From: Microbacterium terrae | GTDB taxonomy: Bacteria > Actinomycetota > Actinomycetes > Actinomycetales > Microbacteriaceae | DNA length: 64,000 nt | Assembly: GCF_017831975.1 (NCBI RefSeq) | Contig: NZ_JAFDSS010000001.1 | Span: 2,852,001-2,916,000, forward strand | Direction of reading: 5' to 3' | Part shown: positions 35,871-44,150 of the stretch, one piece after another | Layout: each line of letters starts with the position of its first letter | Numbering within the stretch: position 1 is the first letter of the stretch | Program-made: the position numbers and the translations under genes | The notes under the pieces: generated by a model | What the model saw: the letters and a program-made list of their open reading frames with translations, nothing else | The model's database searches: none | Told to the model about the DNA's origin: nothing

Positions 35871-35897
35871 AGGGAGGGAGGGAGGGAGGGAGGGGGG
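35871..35897 (+). repeat. GGGA tandem repeat with G-quadruplex potential
   Basis: Six consecutive AGGG/GGGA units ending in a run of six G, directly next to the oxidase stop codon. On the plus strand this contains more than four closely spaced G3 runs, the classic quadruplex pattern. The plus strand is the template for the oxidase gene. Confidence 0.85.
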
Positions 35898-38006
35898 TCA
35901 GCGCTTCTTCTTCAGGCTCTTCTCCGAGACCGGGGCGTCGCCCGAGGCTGCGAGGGCGGCGTAGTGGGCGCGCGCCTCGTCCTGCCGGGCCTTCTCCGCG
36001 CCGGACGCGATCGGGGCGCGCACATGCTCGGGCGCGAACCCGTAGGCGTCGACGAGGTCCTGCGCGTGGGGGCGCAGCCGGGCGGCGAGGCGGTCGATGT
36101 AGCGCCCGACGGATGCCGCGCGCTGCGCCGAGAGCCGGCCGTTGATGAGGTACCAGGCGAGGTGCTTCTCGATGAGGTGCATCCCGAACAGGTCGCGCAG
36201 CCACGTGAGCACCTGCTTGGTGCCGTCGTCGGCGATCGCGGCCACGCCGTCGGAGAACGCCTCCCACTGCAGCAGCTCGCCGTGGGCGCGGGCCGCCTCG
36301 ATGAGCTCGGCCTGGTGGCTGTTGAAGAGCGCAGCCGCATCAGCGGGCGACAGCCGGGATGCCGGGCGCAGGGCCGCGGCGATGTCGGAGATCATCTGCT
36401 GCACGCGGCCGGCGAGCAGCTCGTGCTGCTGATCGGCGCGCAGCCCGAGCTCGACCGAGCGGGCGGTCGAGCCGAAGTCGGTCACGGTCTGGCCGAGCTG
36501 GCGCAGGCCCGCTCCGTGGAAGACCTTGCCCGCGGTCTGCCCGACGGCGAACTTCGCCAGCTTCGCGGCATCCGCCCCCCGGAACTGCGTGGCGTAGTCC
36601 GACAGCAGGCGCTTGCCGACCAGCTGCAGCAGGATGTTGTTGTCGCCCTCGAAGGTGACGTACACGTCGAGGTCCTGGTGCAGGCCCACCATGCGGTTCT
36701 CGGCCAGGAAGCCCGAGCCGCCGCAGGCCTCGCGGGTCTCCTGGATCGTGCTGAGCGCGTTCCAGGTCGACAGCGGCTTCAGGGCAGCGGCGAGCGTCTC
36801 GAGGTCTTCGCGCTCCTCGGGGCTGTCGGTGCGGCCGGAGAAGACGCCGTCGAACTTGCGCAGCAGCTCGTCGTTGGAGAACCACTGCGCGTAGTTCTGG
36901 GCGAGCAGCGGCAGCAGCCGGCGCTGGTGCTTGCCGTAGTCGAGGAGGGTGACCTCGTCGCTTCCGGCGCCCGAGTCGAACTGGCGCCGCTGGCCCGCGT
37001 AGGTGAGGGCGATGTACAGCGCGAGCGCGGTGCCGCTGGTGGCGGCGCCGTCGAGTGACACGCGACCCTGCACGAGCGCGCCGAGCATGGTGAAGAAGCG
37101 GCGCCCGGGGCTCGGAATGTCGCTCGAGTAGGTGCCGTCGGCGGCGACGTCGCCGTACCGGTTGAGCAGGTTCTCGCGCGGGATGCGCACCTGATCGAAG
37201 TGCAGCCGGCCGTTGTCGATGCCGTTGAGGCCGCCCTTGACGCCGTCGTCCTCGCCGCCGATGCCGGGGAGGAACTCGCCCGCGTCGTCGCGCAGCGGCA
37301 CGTAGAAGCAGTGCACGCCGTAGTTCACGCCCCCCGTGATCAGCTGCGCGAACACCGTCGCGGCCTTGCCGTGCAGGGCGGCGTTGCCGAGGTAGTCCTT
37401 CCACGCACCGCGGAACGGCGTGTGGATGACGAACTCCTCGGCGTCGGCGTCATACGTCGCGGTCGTGCCGATGGCGGCGACATCCGATCCGTGTCCGGTC
37501 TCGGTCATCGCGAAGGCACCCGGGATCGACAGGTCGATGATGCCGGGCAGCCACTTGTCGTGGTGGGTCTTCGTGCCGAGCTGGTACACCGCCGACCCGA
37601 ACAGGCCCCACTGCACGCCCGACTTGATCTGCAGGCTCGGGTCGGCGAGCACGAGCTCCATGAAGCCGGCGAGGTTGGCGCCGTTGTCGTTCAGCCCGCC
37701 GTACTCCTCGGGGAACGCGCGGCGCGAGCCGCCGTGCTCCACCAGCAGGTGCAGCTGCGTGAGGACGCGCTCACGGTGGTCGGCCATCGGCTGACCCTCG
37801 ATGCGCCAGAACGCGGGGTCCTTGATCATCTCGCGCGCCTCGCGGCGGGTCTCGGCCCAGGTGCCCAGCAGCAGGTCGGTCACCGCCGCGATGTCGATGC
37901 GGGGGTCGGATGCCTCGGCGGCGGAGTGCGCGGCGGTGGGCGCTCCGCCGGCGGGCGTGCGCTTGCTCGTGGCGGGCTTCTTCGTGCGGACGACGGCGTC
38001 GGTCAT
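35898..38006 (-). CDS. Acyl-CoA oxidase / acyl-CoA dehydrogenase-like protein
   Basis: A 702-residue FAD enzyme of fatty-acid beta-oxidation, the size and layout of acyl-CoA oxidases (longer than ~380-residue dehydrogenases). The FAD and substrate motifs are clear: GAFAMTETGHGSDVAAIGTTA, FHTPF-like VIHTPFRGAWKDYLGNA, IPRENLLNRYGDV, and the C-terminal ACGGSGFLAENR and TFEGDNNILLQLVGKRL with the catalytic Glu. The first ~35 residues are a basic, flexible extension, and the last residues (SLKKKR) are basic. ATG 38006 is chosen because AGAGGTG lies about eight bases upstream; an ATG two codons earlier has this site too close. It stands alone between two hairpin regions. Whether oxygen or an electron carrier is the acceptor cannot be decided by eye. 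Confidence 0.9.
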   Translation of the reverse strand: MTDAVVRTKKPATSKRTPAGGAPTAAHSAAEASDPRIDIAAVTDLLLGTWAETRREAREMIKDPAFWRIEGQPMADHRERVLTQLHLLVEHGGSRRAFPEEYGGLNDNGANLAGFMELVLADPSLQIKSGVQWGLFGSAVYQLGTKTHHDKWLPGIIDLSIPGAFAMTETGHGSDVAAIGTTATYDADAEEFVIHTPFRGAWKDYLGNAALHGKAATVFAQLITGGVNYGVHCFYVPLRDDAGEFLPGIGGEDDGVKGGLNGIDNGRLHFDQVRIPRENLLNRYGDVAADGTYSSDIPSPGRRFFTMLGALVQGRVSLDGAATSGTALALYIALTYAGQRRQFDSGAGSDEVTLLDYGKHQRRLLPLLAQNYAQWFSNDELLRKFDGVFSGRTDSPEEREDLETLAAALKPLSTWNALSTIQETREACGGSGFLAENRMVGLHQDLDVYVTFEGDNNILLQLVGKRLLSDYATQFRGADAAKLAKFAVGQTAGKVFHGAGLRQLGQTVTDFGSTARSVELGLRADQQHELLAGRVQQMISDIAAALRPASRLSPADAAALFNSHQAELIEAARAHGELLQWEAFSDGVAAIADDGTKQVLTWLRDLFGMHLIEKHLAWYLINGRLSAQRAASVGRYIDRLAARLRPHAQDLVDAYGFAPEHVRAPIASGAEKARQDEARAHYAALAASGDAPVSEKSLKKKR

Positions 38007-38095
38007 GTGCATCACCTCTCGGTGCAATGGACAAGGGGAAGTTCCCTATCGACGGTAGGACTCCCACAATCTCGCATCAAAGCGGTTGGTGGAAC

Positions 38096-38139
38096 CACAC
38101 AACCCCACCGCGACACGGGGTCGGGCGGGGTTGTGTGTG
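38096..38139. terminator. Strong hairpin terminator after the unknown gene 38192-39070
   Basis: CACACAACCCCACCGC (38096-38111) pairs with GGGCGGGGTTGTGTGTG (38123-38139) with few mismatches and an 11-base loop. It lies 50 bases beyond the stop of the minus-strand gene at 38192 and before the start of the oxidase gene, so it most likely ends the first transcript. Confidence 0.7.
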
Positions 38140-38191
38140 CCAGACAGGAGCCGGCGGCGCCGCCGACTCGGCGACTCCTGCGGTCAGGCGA

Positions 38192-39070
38192 TCAGAAGAA
38201 GTCGCCGAGGCCGGGGACCTCGAAGCCCGACAGCTGGTCGCCGAGGCCCGAGACCTGATCGCCCAGGCCCGAGACCGCGTCGCCCGCGCCCGAGAGCGCA
38301 TCGCCGGCGAGGGCGTCGACGTCGACCCCGGCAGCCATCGTCTCGAAGTCGATGCCGAGTCCTGCGGCCTGTGCGAGCAGCGGCGCGGCGACCGCGCTCA
38401 CGATCGCGCCACCGGCGACGGCGCCGAGGATGCCACCCGCACCGGCGAGCCCCGCGCCGCGGGCCATCCCGCCGGATCCGCTGCCGCCCCGGCCGCCGGC
38501 TCGGGCGAGGATGCCCGCCATGACGCCCGGGCGCACCGCCTCGCTCCGAGCGGCGGCGCGGGCGAGATCACCCGGCTCGGCGGAGCGCGGCTGCTCCCCG
38601 GGCCGGAGCTCGGACTGCATCCGCGCCTGCACCTGCGCGCGCTGCGCGGGGGTGAGCCGGGCGAAGGCCTCGTGGTGGATCTGCTCGACCTGGCGGGGAT
38701 CCGCCGTCTGCAGCAGGTACTCGTAGCGCGCCACGGCCGCGCGGTCGGCGGCATCCGCCGACGGCGGCGCCATGCCGGGTGCGGGGCGCGTCGGCGATCC
38801 CGATGCCGGCGGCGTCAGCCCCGGTGCGCGGTACTGCGGGGCGGCGTGCTCGGGGTGCGGCTGCGCAGGGTACGGGTACCCGGACGCGCCACTCGGCTGC
38901 GCCCCGGACGAAGGCTGTGCGGATGCGCGGCCGTCGCCGGTGACCGCGTCTGCGACGCCGCGCACCATCGACTTCCAGTCGCGCGACCCGCTCTGCGGGC
39001 GTGAGCCCGACGAGGTCGACGAGTCGAGTGCCTTCGAGGCGAGATCGATGAGGCGGGAGAACGAGGCCAT
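38192..39070 (-). CDS. Hypothetical protein with Pro-rich linker and Gly/Ala-rich hydrophobic region
   Basis: A 292-residue protein I do not recognise. Residues 1-45 are polar (SFSRLIDLASKALDSSTSS), residues about 50-100 are Pro/Ser/Tyr-rich and disordered, and residues about 105-165 form two to three helices (ARYEYLLQTADPRQVEQIHHEAFARLTPAQRAQV can be read as a helix-turn-helix-like helical hairpin across that span). A Gly/Ala-rich hydrophobic segment (about 195-235) could enter a membrane. The C terminus repeats GLGDQVSG/GLGDQLSG. Similar proteins in related genera are sometimes loosely annotated as cation-transport ATPases, but no ATPase motif is present. ATG 39070 has AAGGA upstream. It is a single gene followed by a strong terminator. 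Confidence 0.65.
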   Translation of the reverse strand: MASFSRLIDLASKALDSSTSSGSRPQSGSRDWKSMVRGVADAVTGDGRASAQPSSGAQPSGASGYPYPAQPHPEHAAPQYRAPGLTPPASGSPTRPAPGMAPPSADAADRAAVARYEYLLQTADPRQVEQIHHEAFARLTPAQRAQVQARMQSELRPGEQPRSAEPGDLARAAARSEAVRPGVMAGILARAGGRGGSGSGGMARGAGLAGAGGILGAVAGGAIVSAVAAPLLAQAAGLGIDFETMAAGVDVDALAGDALSGAGDAVSGLGDQVSGLGDQLSGFEVPGLGDFF

Positions 39071-39311
39071 GGAGGATCCTTCCGGTGGGAGACGGGCGCG
39101 TGCAAGACGGTCGCCAGGTCTCCTCCGCCCCGATGGGGGCCGGCCGCCCGGGATCCGACGCTGGATCCGTAATGACGAGCGTGCCGCTTCGGGAGTACTC
39201 CCCTCGCAGGCTCCACGCTACGGCAGGCCAGGCATCCCACCGGCGACGGCGGGCGCATTGTCAGCAGATCCATCGGTTGCGCGCTGCGCCGGCCGAGCGG
39301 AGGATGGCCGG

Positions 39312-40586
39312 GTGACGGCATCCGATCCGCAGGTCACGATCGAGCGGTGGTCGCGCGACGACCTGCCGCTGCTGGAGTGGGCCAACACCCCCGAGATGAC
39401 CCGGCACCTCGGGGGACCCGAGACGCCCGACGAGATCGACCGCCGCCATGCGCGCTACCTCGTGTCGTGGGAGTCCGGGGATGCCGAGATGTACCGGATC
39501 GAGGTCGGCGGCCGCCCGGCCGGTGGCATCGGGTTCTGGGAGGTCGAGCACAACGGAGCACCCGCCTACGAGGCGGGATGGAACGTGCTCCCCGAGGCGC
39601 AGGGGCGGGGAGTGGCGACGGATGCTCTGCGGCTGCTGATCGCGCACGTTCGGCGACGCGGCGACCGAAGCCTGCTCGTCGCCTACCCGTGGGCCGAGAA
39701 CGCGGCATCCTCCGCCCTCTGCCGGCGGGCCGGCTTCGAGCATCGCGGCTCGTCGACGGGACCCTGGCGCGGCGCGGAGGCGACGTTCGAGAACTGGGTG
39801 CTCGACATGTCTCCACAGGAGTCCGCCGGGCGCGAGCCCGACGTCGACGAGCGCTTCGAGACGCTCGACCGCGCCCGGTGGTGGCCGTTCTACACGCCGC
39901 ACTGGTCGTCGAGGGAGCGCTCGGCCGCCCGGTTCACCACCGGACCCCACGGCCTCGCCCTGCGGATCGACGAGGACACCCCGCCGTGGGCTCCCGACCT
40001 CGACGGCGACCTGCGTGTGTCGCACCTGCAGACCGGCCAGTACTCCGGCCCGCCCGGGTCGGGCGTCGGGCAGCACCGGTTCCGCGACGGACTCGTGGTG
40101 CGCGAGCCCCAGCCGGAGTGGCGACTGTGGCTGGCGCAGCACGGCACGATCGAGGTGCGCATGGCGGCGATCCGCCACCCCGACGCCATGACGGCCTTCT
40201 GGCCCATCGGCTTCGAAGACGCCCCCGACGACTGCGGCGAGATCTGCATCGCCGAGATCTTCGGGTCGGAGATCGATGACGACGGCGGCTGGGTGGGTGT
40301 CGGCGTGAAGCCGCAGAATGACCCGCGACTGCGCGCCGACTTCGAGAAGATCCGGGTCGAGGGCGACCTCACCGCGATGCACGACTACGCCGTCGAGTGG
40401 GAGGCCGACCGACTGCGGTTCTTCATCGACGGCCGGTGGGTGAAGACCGTCGCGCAGCGCATCGACTATCCGGTGCAGCTGATGCTCGACGTCTACGAGT
40501 TCCCCCGCTCGGACGGCGCCCGCGATGTGAGCGCGCTGCCGCACGTGCTGCGCGTGGAGCACGTGCGCACGACGCCGGCATCCTGA
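39312..40586 (+). CDS. GNAT acetyltransferase fused to a GH16-like domain with altered catalytic motif
   Basis: A 424-residue protein with two domains in one frame. Residues about 1-165 are a RimJ-type GNAT N-acetyltransferase (WANTPEMTRHLGG, GIGFWEVEHNG, acetyl-CoA loop EAQGRGVATDALR, LCRRAGFEHRG). Residues about 180-424 look like the concanavalin-A/GH16 beta-glucanase fold (FTTGPHGLALRIDED, QYSGPPGSGVGQHRF, HDYAVEWEADRLRFFIDGRWV). The GH16 catalytic signature ExDx(x)E reads EICIAE (residues 310-315): both glutamates remain but the Asp is Cys312. The domain may bind rather than cleave sugars. GTG 39312 follows GGAGGAT at a good distance. No signal peptide, so the protein is cytoplasmic, unusual for GH16. 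It lies alone upstream of the siderophore operon, 113 bases away. Confidence 0.8.
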   Translation: MTASDPQVTIERWSRDDLPLLEWANTPEMTRHLGGPETPDEIDRRHARYLVSWESGDAEMYRIEVGGRPAGGIGFWEVEHNGAPAYEAGWNVLPEAQGRGVATDALRLLIAHVRRRGDRSLLVAYPWAENAASSALCRRAGFEHRGSSTGPWRGAEATFENWVLDMSPQESAGREPDVDERFETLDRARWWPFYTPHWSSRERSAARFTTGPHGLALRIDEDTPPWAPDLDGDLRVSHLQTGQYSGPPGSGVGQHRFRDGLVVREPQPEWRLWLAQHGTIEVRMAAIRHPDAMTAFWPIGFEDAPDDCGEICIAEIFGSEIDDDGGWVGVGVKPQNDPRLRADFEKIRVEGDLTAMHDYAVEWEADRLRFFIDGRWVKTVAQRIDYPVQLMLDVYEFPRSDGARDVSALPHVLRVEHVRTTPAS

Positions 40587-40623
40587 CCCCCGCCGTGCAT
40601 CGCCGCGCTTCATTACGTCGCGC

Positions 40624-40654
40624 TTGACGCGGGCACACCGACGTGGCCTACATT
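40624..40654 (+). promoter_or_regulatory. Predicted promoter of the siderophore operon
   Basis: TTGACG (40624-40629) and TACATT (40649-40654) with a 19-base spacer, slightly long. The -10 box overlaps the iron box that starts at 40653, as expected for repression by steric blocking. The desA ATG follows 45 bases later with AGGGGG as ribosome-binding site. Confidence 0.55.
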
Positions 40655-40671
40655 AGGTAAGCCAATCCTAA
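40653..40671 (+). promoter_or_regulatory. DtxR/IdeR iron box
   Basis: TTAGGTAAGCCAATCCTAA is close to the 19-bp consensus palindrome TTAGGTTAGCCTAACCTAA, with both outer half-sites intact. It overlaps the predicted -10 box of desA. Binding of the iron-loaded repressor should silence the operon when iron is sufficient. Confidence 0.85.
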
Positions 40672-40699
40672 CTTCGACCCTTCCCCAGGGGGCTTCGCC

Positions 40700-42202
40700 A
40701 TGCAGGAACTGCTCACCGATCGCACCGCTCACCGCTACCGAGACCTCGTCGCCGACACCGCTTCGCGGGTCGCGAACCGCGTCGCGGGGGCACGCCAGCC
40801 CTTCTCGGGCGCCGAGCGCGCCGACCTCCAGCGTCTCGTCGACGCGGTCGACCTCGACGCCCCGGGCGTCGGCGACACCGCCGCCCTCGACGAGGTCGAC
40901 TCCCTCTTCCTCGACAACGCCGTGTGGTTCCATCACCCCGGCTACGCCGCGCACCTGAACTGCCCCGTCGTCCTCCCGGCGATCGCGGCCGAAGCGGTGC
41001 TCGCCGCCGTGAACACCTCCGTCGACACGTACGACCAGTCGACGGTGGGCACGCTCATGGAGCGGCGCCTCATCGACTGGACAGCGGAGCGCATCGGATT
41101 CCCCGCGGGCGGCGGCGTCTTCACCTCGGGTGGCACGCAGTCCAACTTCCACGCCCTCTTCCTCGCCCGCGAGGCCGCGCTCGGCGCCACGACGGCGCCG
41201 CGCCGCGAGGCGCTCCCCCGCCTCGTGGTCTTCGCGACCGCGTCGAGCCACTTCAGCGTCGGCAAGTCGGCGCTGCTGCTCGGGCTCGAAGACGACGCGG
41301 TCGTCACCGTGCACGACGACGGTCACGGCCGGATGGATGCCGCGGCCCTCGCCGCGGCGATCGACGCGGCTCGTGCGGCCGGCCGCATCCCGATGGCGGT
41401 CGTCGCCACCGCGGGCACCACCGACCGCGGGGTGATCGACCCCGTCGCCGCCATCGCCGCGGTCGCCGAGCCTCGCGGAGTCTGGGTGCACGTCGACGCC
41501 GCGTACGGCTGCGGACTGCTCGTGTCGCCGCGCCGCCGACACCTGATCGCCGGCATCGAGCGGGCCCGGTCGGTGACCGTCGACTTCCACAAGAGCTTCT
41601 TCCAGCCCGTGTCGTCGAGCGCCCTCGTGGTGCGCGAGGCGGTCGACCTCGCCGCGGGCGCCTGGCACGCCGACTACCTGAACCCGCTCGAGAACGCCGA
41701 GCCCAACCAGGTCGACGTGTCGCTGCAGACCACCCGCCGCTTCGACGCGCTGAAGCTGTGGACCACCCTGCGGTCGATGGGCCCCGATCGCGTGGGCGAG
41801 CTGTTCGACACCGCGATCGACCTCGCCGCCGCCGTGCACGACGAGATCGAGGCCGACGGCGAGCTCGAACTCGTGGGCCGCTCGCAGCTGAGCACCGTGC
41901 TGTTCCGCGTACGCCCGGCGGCTGCTCCCGACGACGCCGCGCGCGACGCCCTCGTCGCCCCCGTGCGGCGGGTGCTGTTCGAGTCGGGCCGGGTTCTCGT
42001 CGCCAAGACCGTCATCGACGGTCGGCCGTGCCTCAAGCTCACCCTCCTCAACCCCGCGACGACCCTCGACGACGTGCGCGAGATCCTGCGGGTGGTGAAG
42101 GATGCCGCGACCGCGCTGGCCGGCATCGCCGGCGAGGCATCCGTCGACGACCTCACCAACGACCTCGCCGGCGCCGGCGTCACCGGGGAGGCGACCGCAT
42201 GA
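40700..42202 (+). CDS. desA: PLP-dependent lysine decarboxylase of desferrioxamine synthesis
   Basis: A 500-residue group II PLP decarboxylase. In the desferrioxamine pathway DesA converts lysine to cadaverine. Motifs: HPGYAAHLNCPVV near the N terminus, TSGGTQSNFHALFLARE, SSHFSVGKSALLLGL, VHVDAAYGCG with the Asp that pairs with the PLP nitrogen, and the Schiff-base lysine Lys298 in VDFHKSFFQPVSSSAL. Length and sequence fit siderophore-type decarboxylases rather than glutamate decarboxylase. It is the first gene of a six-gene iron-regulated operon; its stop overlaps the desB start by 4 bp (ATGA, 42199-42202). Diaminobutyrate or ornithine decarboxylase activity cannot be excluded, but the following desBCD set makes lysine the best guess. 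Confidence 0.92.
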   Translation: MQELLTDRTAHRYRDLVADTASRVANRVAGARQPFSGAERADLQRLVDAVDLDAPGVGDTAALDEVDSLFLDNAVWFHHPGYAAHLNCPVVLPAIAAEAVLAAVNTSVDTYDQSTVGTLMERRLIDWTAERIGFPAGGGVFTSGGTQSNFHALFLAREAALGATTAPRREALPRLVVFATASSHFSVGKSALLLGLEDDAVVTVHDDGHGRMDAAALAAAIDAARAAGRIPMAVVATAGTTDRGVIDPVAAIAAVAEPRGVWVHVDAAYGCGLLVSPRRRHLIAGIERARSVTVDFHKSFFQPVSSSALVVREAVDLAAGAWHADYLNPLENAEPNQVDVSLQTTRRFDALKLWTTLRSMGPDRVGELFDTAIDLAAAVHDEIEADGELELVGRSQLSTVLFRVRPAAAPDDAARDALVAPVRRVLFESGRVLVAKTVIDGRPCLKLTLLNPATTLDDVREILRVVKDAATALAGIAGEASVDDLTNDLAGAGVTGEATA

Positions 42203-43587
42203 CCACGCACGTGCACGACCTCGTCGGCATCGGCATCGGCCCGTTCAACCTGGGGCTCGCCGCACTGTCCGAGCCGCTCGGACTCGACGCGGTGTTCCTC
42301 GACCGCGCCGACGGCTTCGCCTGGCACCACGGGATGATGCTCGAGGGCGCGACGATCCAGGTGCCGTTCCTCGCCGACCTCGTGTCGATGGCGGACCCCA
42401 CGTCGGAGTACTCGTTCCTCAATTGGCTGAAGCAGACCGGGCGCCTGTACCCCTTCTACATCCGCGAGAGCTTCTACCCGCTGCGCGCCGAGTACGACGC
42501 CTACGGCCGCTGGGTCGCCGGTCGACTGTCGTCGCTGCGGTGGGGGCAGGAGGTGGTCGCCGTCGAGCACGACGCGGCTTCCGACACCTACCTCGTGCGG
42601 GCGATGAGCACCGACACCGGCGAGGAGCGCGAGCTGCGCGCCCGCCACGTGGTCGTCGGCGTCGGCACCAACCCGATCATCCCCGAACCGCTGCGCGGGC
42701 TCGACGGACCCGCTGTGCACAGCTCGGCCTACCTCCCGAACCGCGACGCGCTGCGCGCCACCGACTCGATCACCGTGGTCGGCAGCGGCCAGTCGGCAGC
42801 CGAGATCTACCGCGACCTGCTCGAGGGCATCCGCGAGGGCGGCTACCGCCTCGACTGGATCACCCGGTCTCCGCGGTTCTTCCCGATGGAGTACACCAAG
42901 CTCACCCTCGAGATGACGTCCCCCGAGTACACCGACCACTTCCACGCTCTGCCGCTGGGCATGCGTCAGCACCTCGGCCGCGAGCAGCGCGGGCTGTACA
43001 AGGGCATCTCCGGCGACCTCGTCGACGACGTCTACGACACGCTGTACCGGCTGAGCGTCGACGGCCCGGTTCCGACGACGCTCCTCACCGACACCGAGGT
43101 GACCTCGGCCGCGTGGGACGGCGAGCGCTACCGCCTGTCGCTGCGCCACAACCAGCTCGATCGCACCCACGCACGCGACACCGCGAGCCTCGTGCTCGCG
43201 ACCGGATACGGGGCCCAGACCCCGCCGTTCCTCGCCCCGGTGGCGAGCCGTCTCGACTGGGATGCGCTCGGCCGATTCTCGGTCGCCCGCGACTACAGCA
43301 TCGACGGCGGCCGCGGCCGCGTGTTCGTCCAGAACGGGGAGGAGCACACCCACGGGCTCACCGCCCCCGACCTCGGCTTCGGCGCCTGGCGCAACTCGGT
43401 GATCCTCGCCGCCGTCACCGGGCGCGAGGTTTACCCGATCGAGCGGCGCATCGCGTTCCAGGACTTCGGGATCCCGGATGCCGCGGCCCCGGCGTTCGAC
43501 CAGCCGGCCCAGCCCGCCGCGCCCACCGCGTCGGCCGAGCCGACCGAGCCCGCCGCGGAGCTCGCCGGAGCGGAGGCCGCACGATGA
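42199..43587 (+). CDS. desB: FAD/NADPH-dependent cadaverine N-monooxygenase
   Basis: A 462-residue flavin N-hydroxylase of the lysine/ornithine monooxygenase family. It should convert cadaverine to N-hydroxycadaverine. FAD loop GIGIGPFNLGLAAL at the N terminus, the conserved QVPFLADLVSMADPTS and YSFLNWLK, NADPH loop VVGSGQSAAEIYRDLL, and the ATGY motif (LVLATGYGAQTPPFL). The last ~30 residues are Pro/Ala-rich and probably disordered. ATGA overlaps join it to both neighbours, so the four core genes are translated as a coupled set. Confidence 0.93.
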   Translation: MTTHVHDLVGIGIGPFNLGLAALSEPLGLDAVFLDRADGFAWHHGMMLEGATIQVPFLADLVSMADPTSEYSFLNWLKQTGRLYPFYIRESFYPLRAEYDAYGRWVAGRLSSLRWGQEVVAVEHDAASDTYLVRAMSTDTGEERELRARHVVVGVGTNPIIPEPLRGLDGPAVHSSAYLPNRDALRATDSITVVGSGQSAAEIYRDLLEGIREGGYRLDWITRSPRFFPMEYTKLTLEMTSPEYTDHFHALPLGMRQHLGREQRGLYKGISGDLVDDVYDTLYRLSVDGPVPTTLLTDTEVTSAAWDGERYRLSLRHNQLDRTHARDTASLVLATGYGAQTPPFLAPVASRLDWDALGRFSVARDYSIDGGRGRVFVQNGEEHTHGLTAPDLGFGAWRNSVILAAVTGREVYPIERRIAFQDFGIPDAAAPAFDQPAQPAAPTASAEPTEPAAELAGAEAAR

Positions 43588-44150
43588 GTCTCGCCACCGG
43601 ATTCACGATCGGACTCACCGAGATCGACGCCCGCCGCGACGCCGAGGCCGTGCACGCCTGGCTCACCGACCCGCACGCGGCCTTCTGGGGCATGGCGTCG
43701 CTCACCGTCGACGAGGTCGGCGACTACATCGCCGCCGTCGCGACGCATCCGCATCAGGACGGCTGGCTGGGGGTGGTCGACGGCGAGCCCACCTTCTACG
43801 CCGAGACCTACGACCCGTCCCGCGTGCTGCTCCCGGGCGTCTACGACGGCGCAGCCGGCGATCTCGGCATGCACGTGCTGATCGCCGCGCCCGGCGATCG
43901 TCCGCGACACGGGCTGACCGATGCGGTGTTCGCCGCGGTGATGCGGTGGTGCTTCGACGACCTCGACGCCCGCCGCGTCGTGGTCGAGCCCGATGTGCGC
44001 AACGCCGCCATCCGCGAGAAGAACCGTCGCGCCGGATTCGTCGAGATCGGCGAGGTGCTCGTCGACGACGGCGGCGCGGTGAAGACCGCCATGCTCTCGA
44101 CCTGCACGCGCGAGGCGTTCGTCCGTTCCGACCTCGGAGGCGTGTCATGA
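43584..44150 (+). CDS. desC: Siderophore acyltransferase (GNAT, IucB/DesC type)
   Basis: A 188-residue GNAT acyltransferase that should transfer a succinyl or acetyl group from CoA to N-hydroxycadaverine. Family motifs: HAWLTDPHAAFWGM, the segment GDLGMHVLIAAPGDRPRHG, and RRVVVEPDVRNAAIREKNRRAGF. The gene is coupled to desB and desD by ATGA overlaps. A second member of the same family is encoded at the end of the operon (48437-49042), which suggests that more than one acyl group is used. Confidence 0.9.
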   Translation: MSLATGFTIGLTEIDARRDAEAVHAWLTDPHAAFWGMASLTVDEVGDYIAAVATHPHQDGWLGVVDGEPTFYAETYDPSRVLLPGVYDGAAGDLGMHVLIAAPGDRPRHGLTDAVFAAVMRWCFDDLDARRVVVEPDVRNAAIREKNRRAGFVEIGEVLVDDGGAVKTAMLSTCTREAFVRSDLGGVS

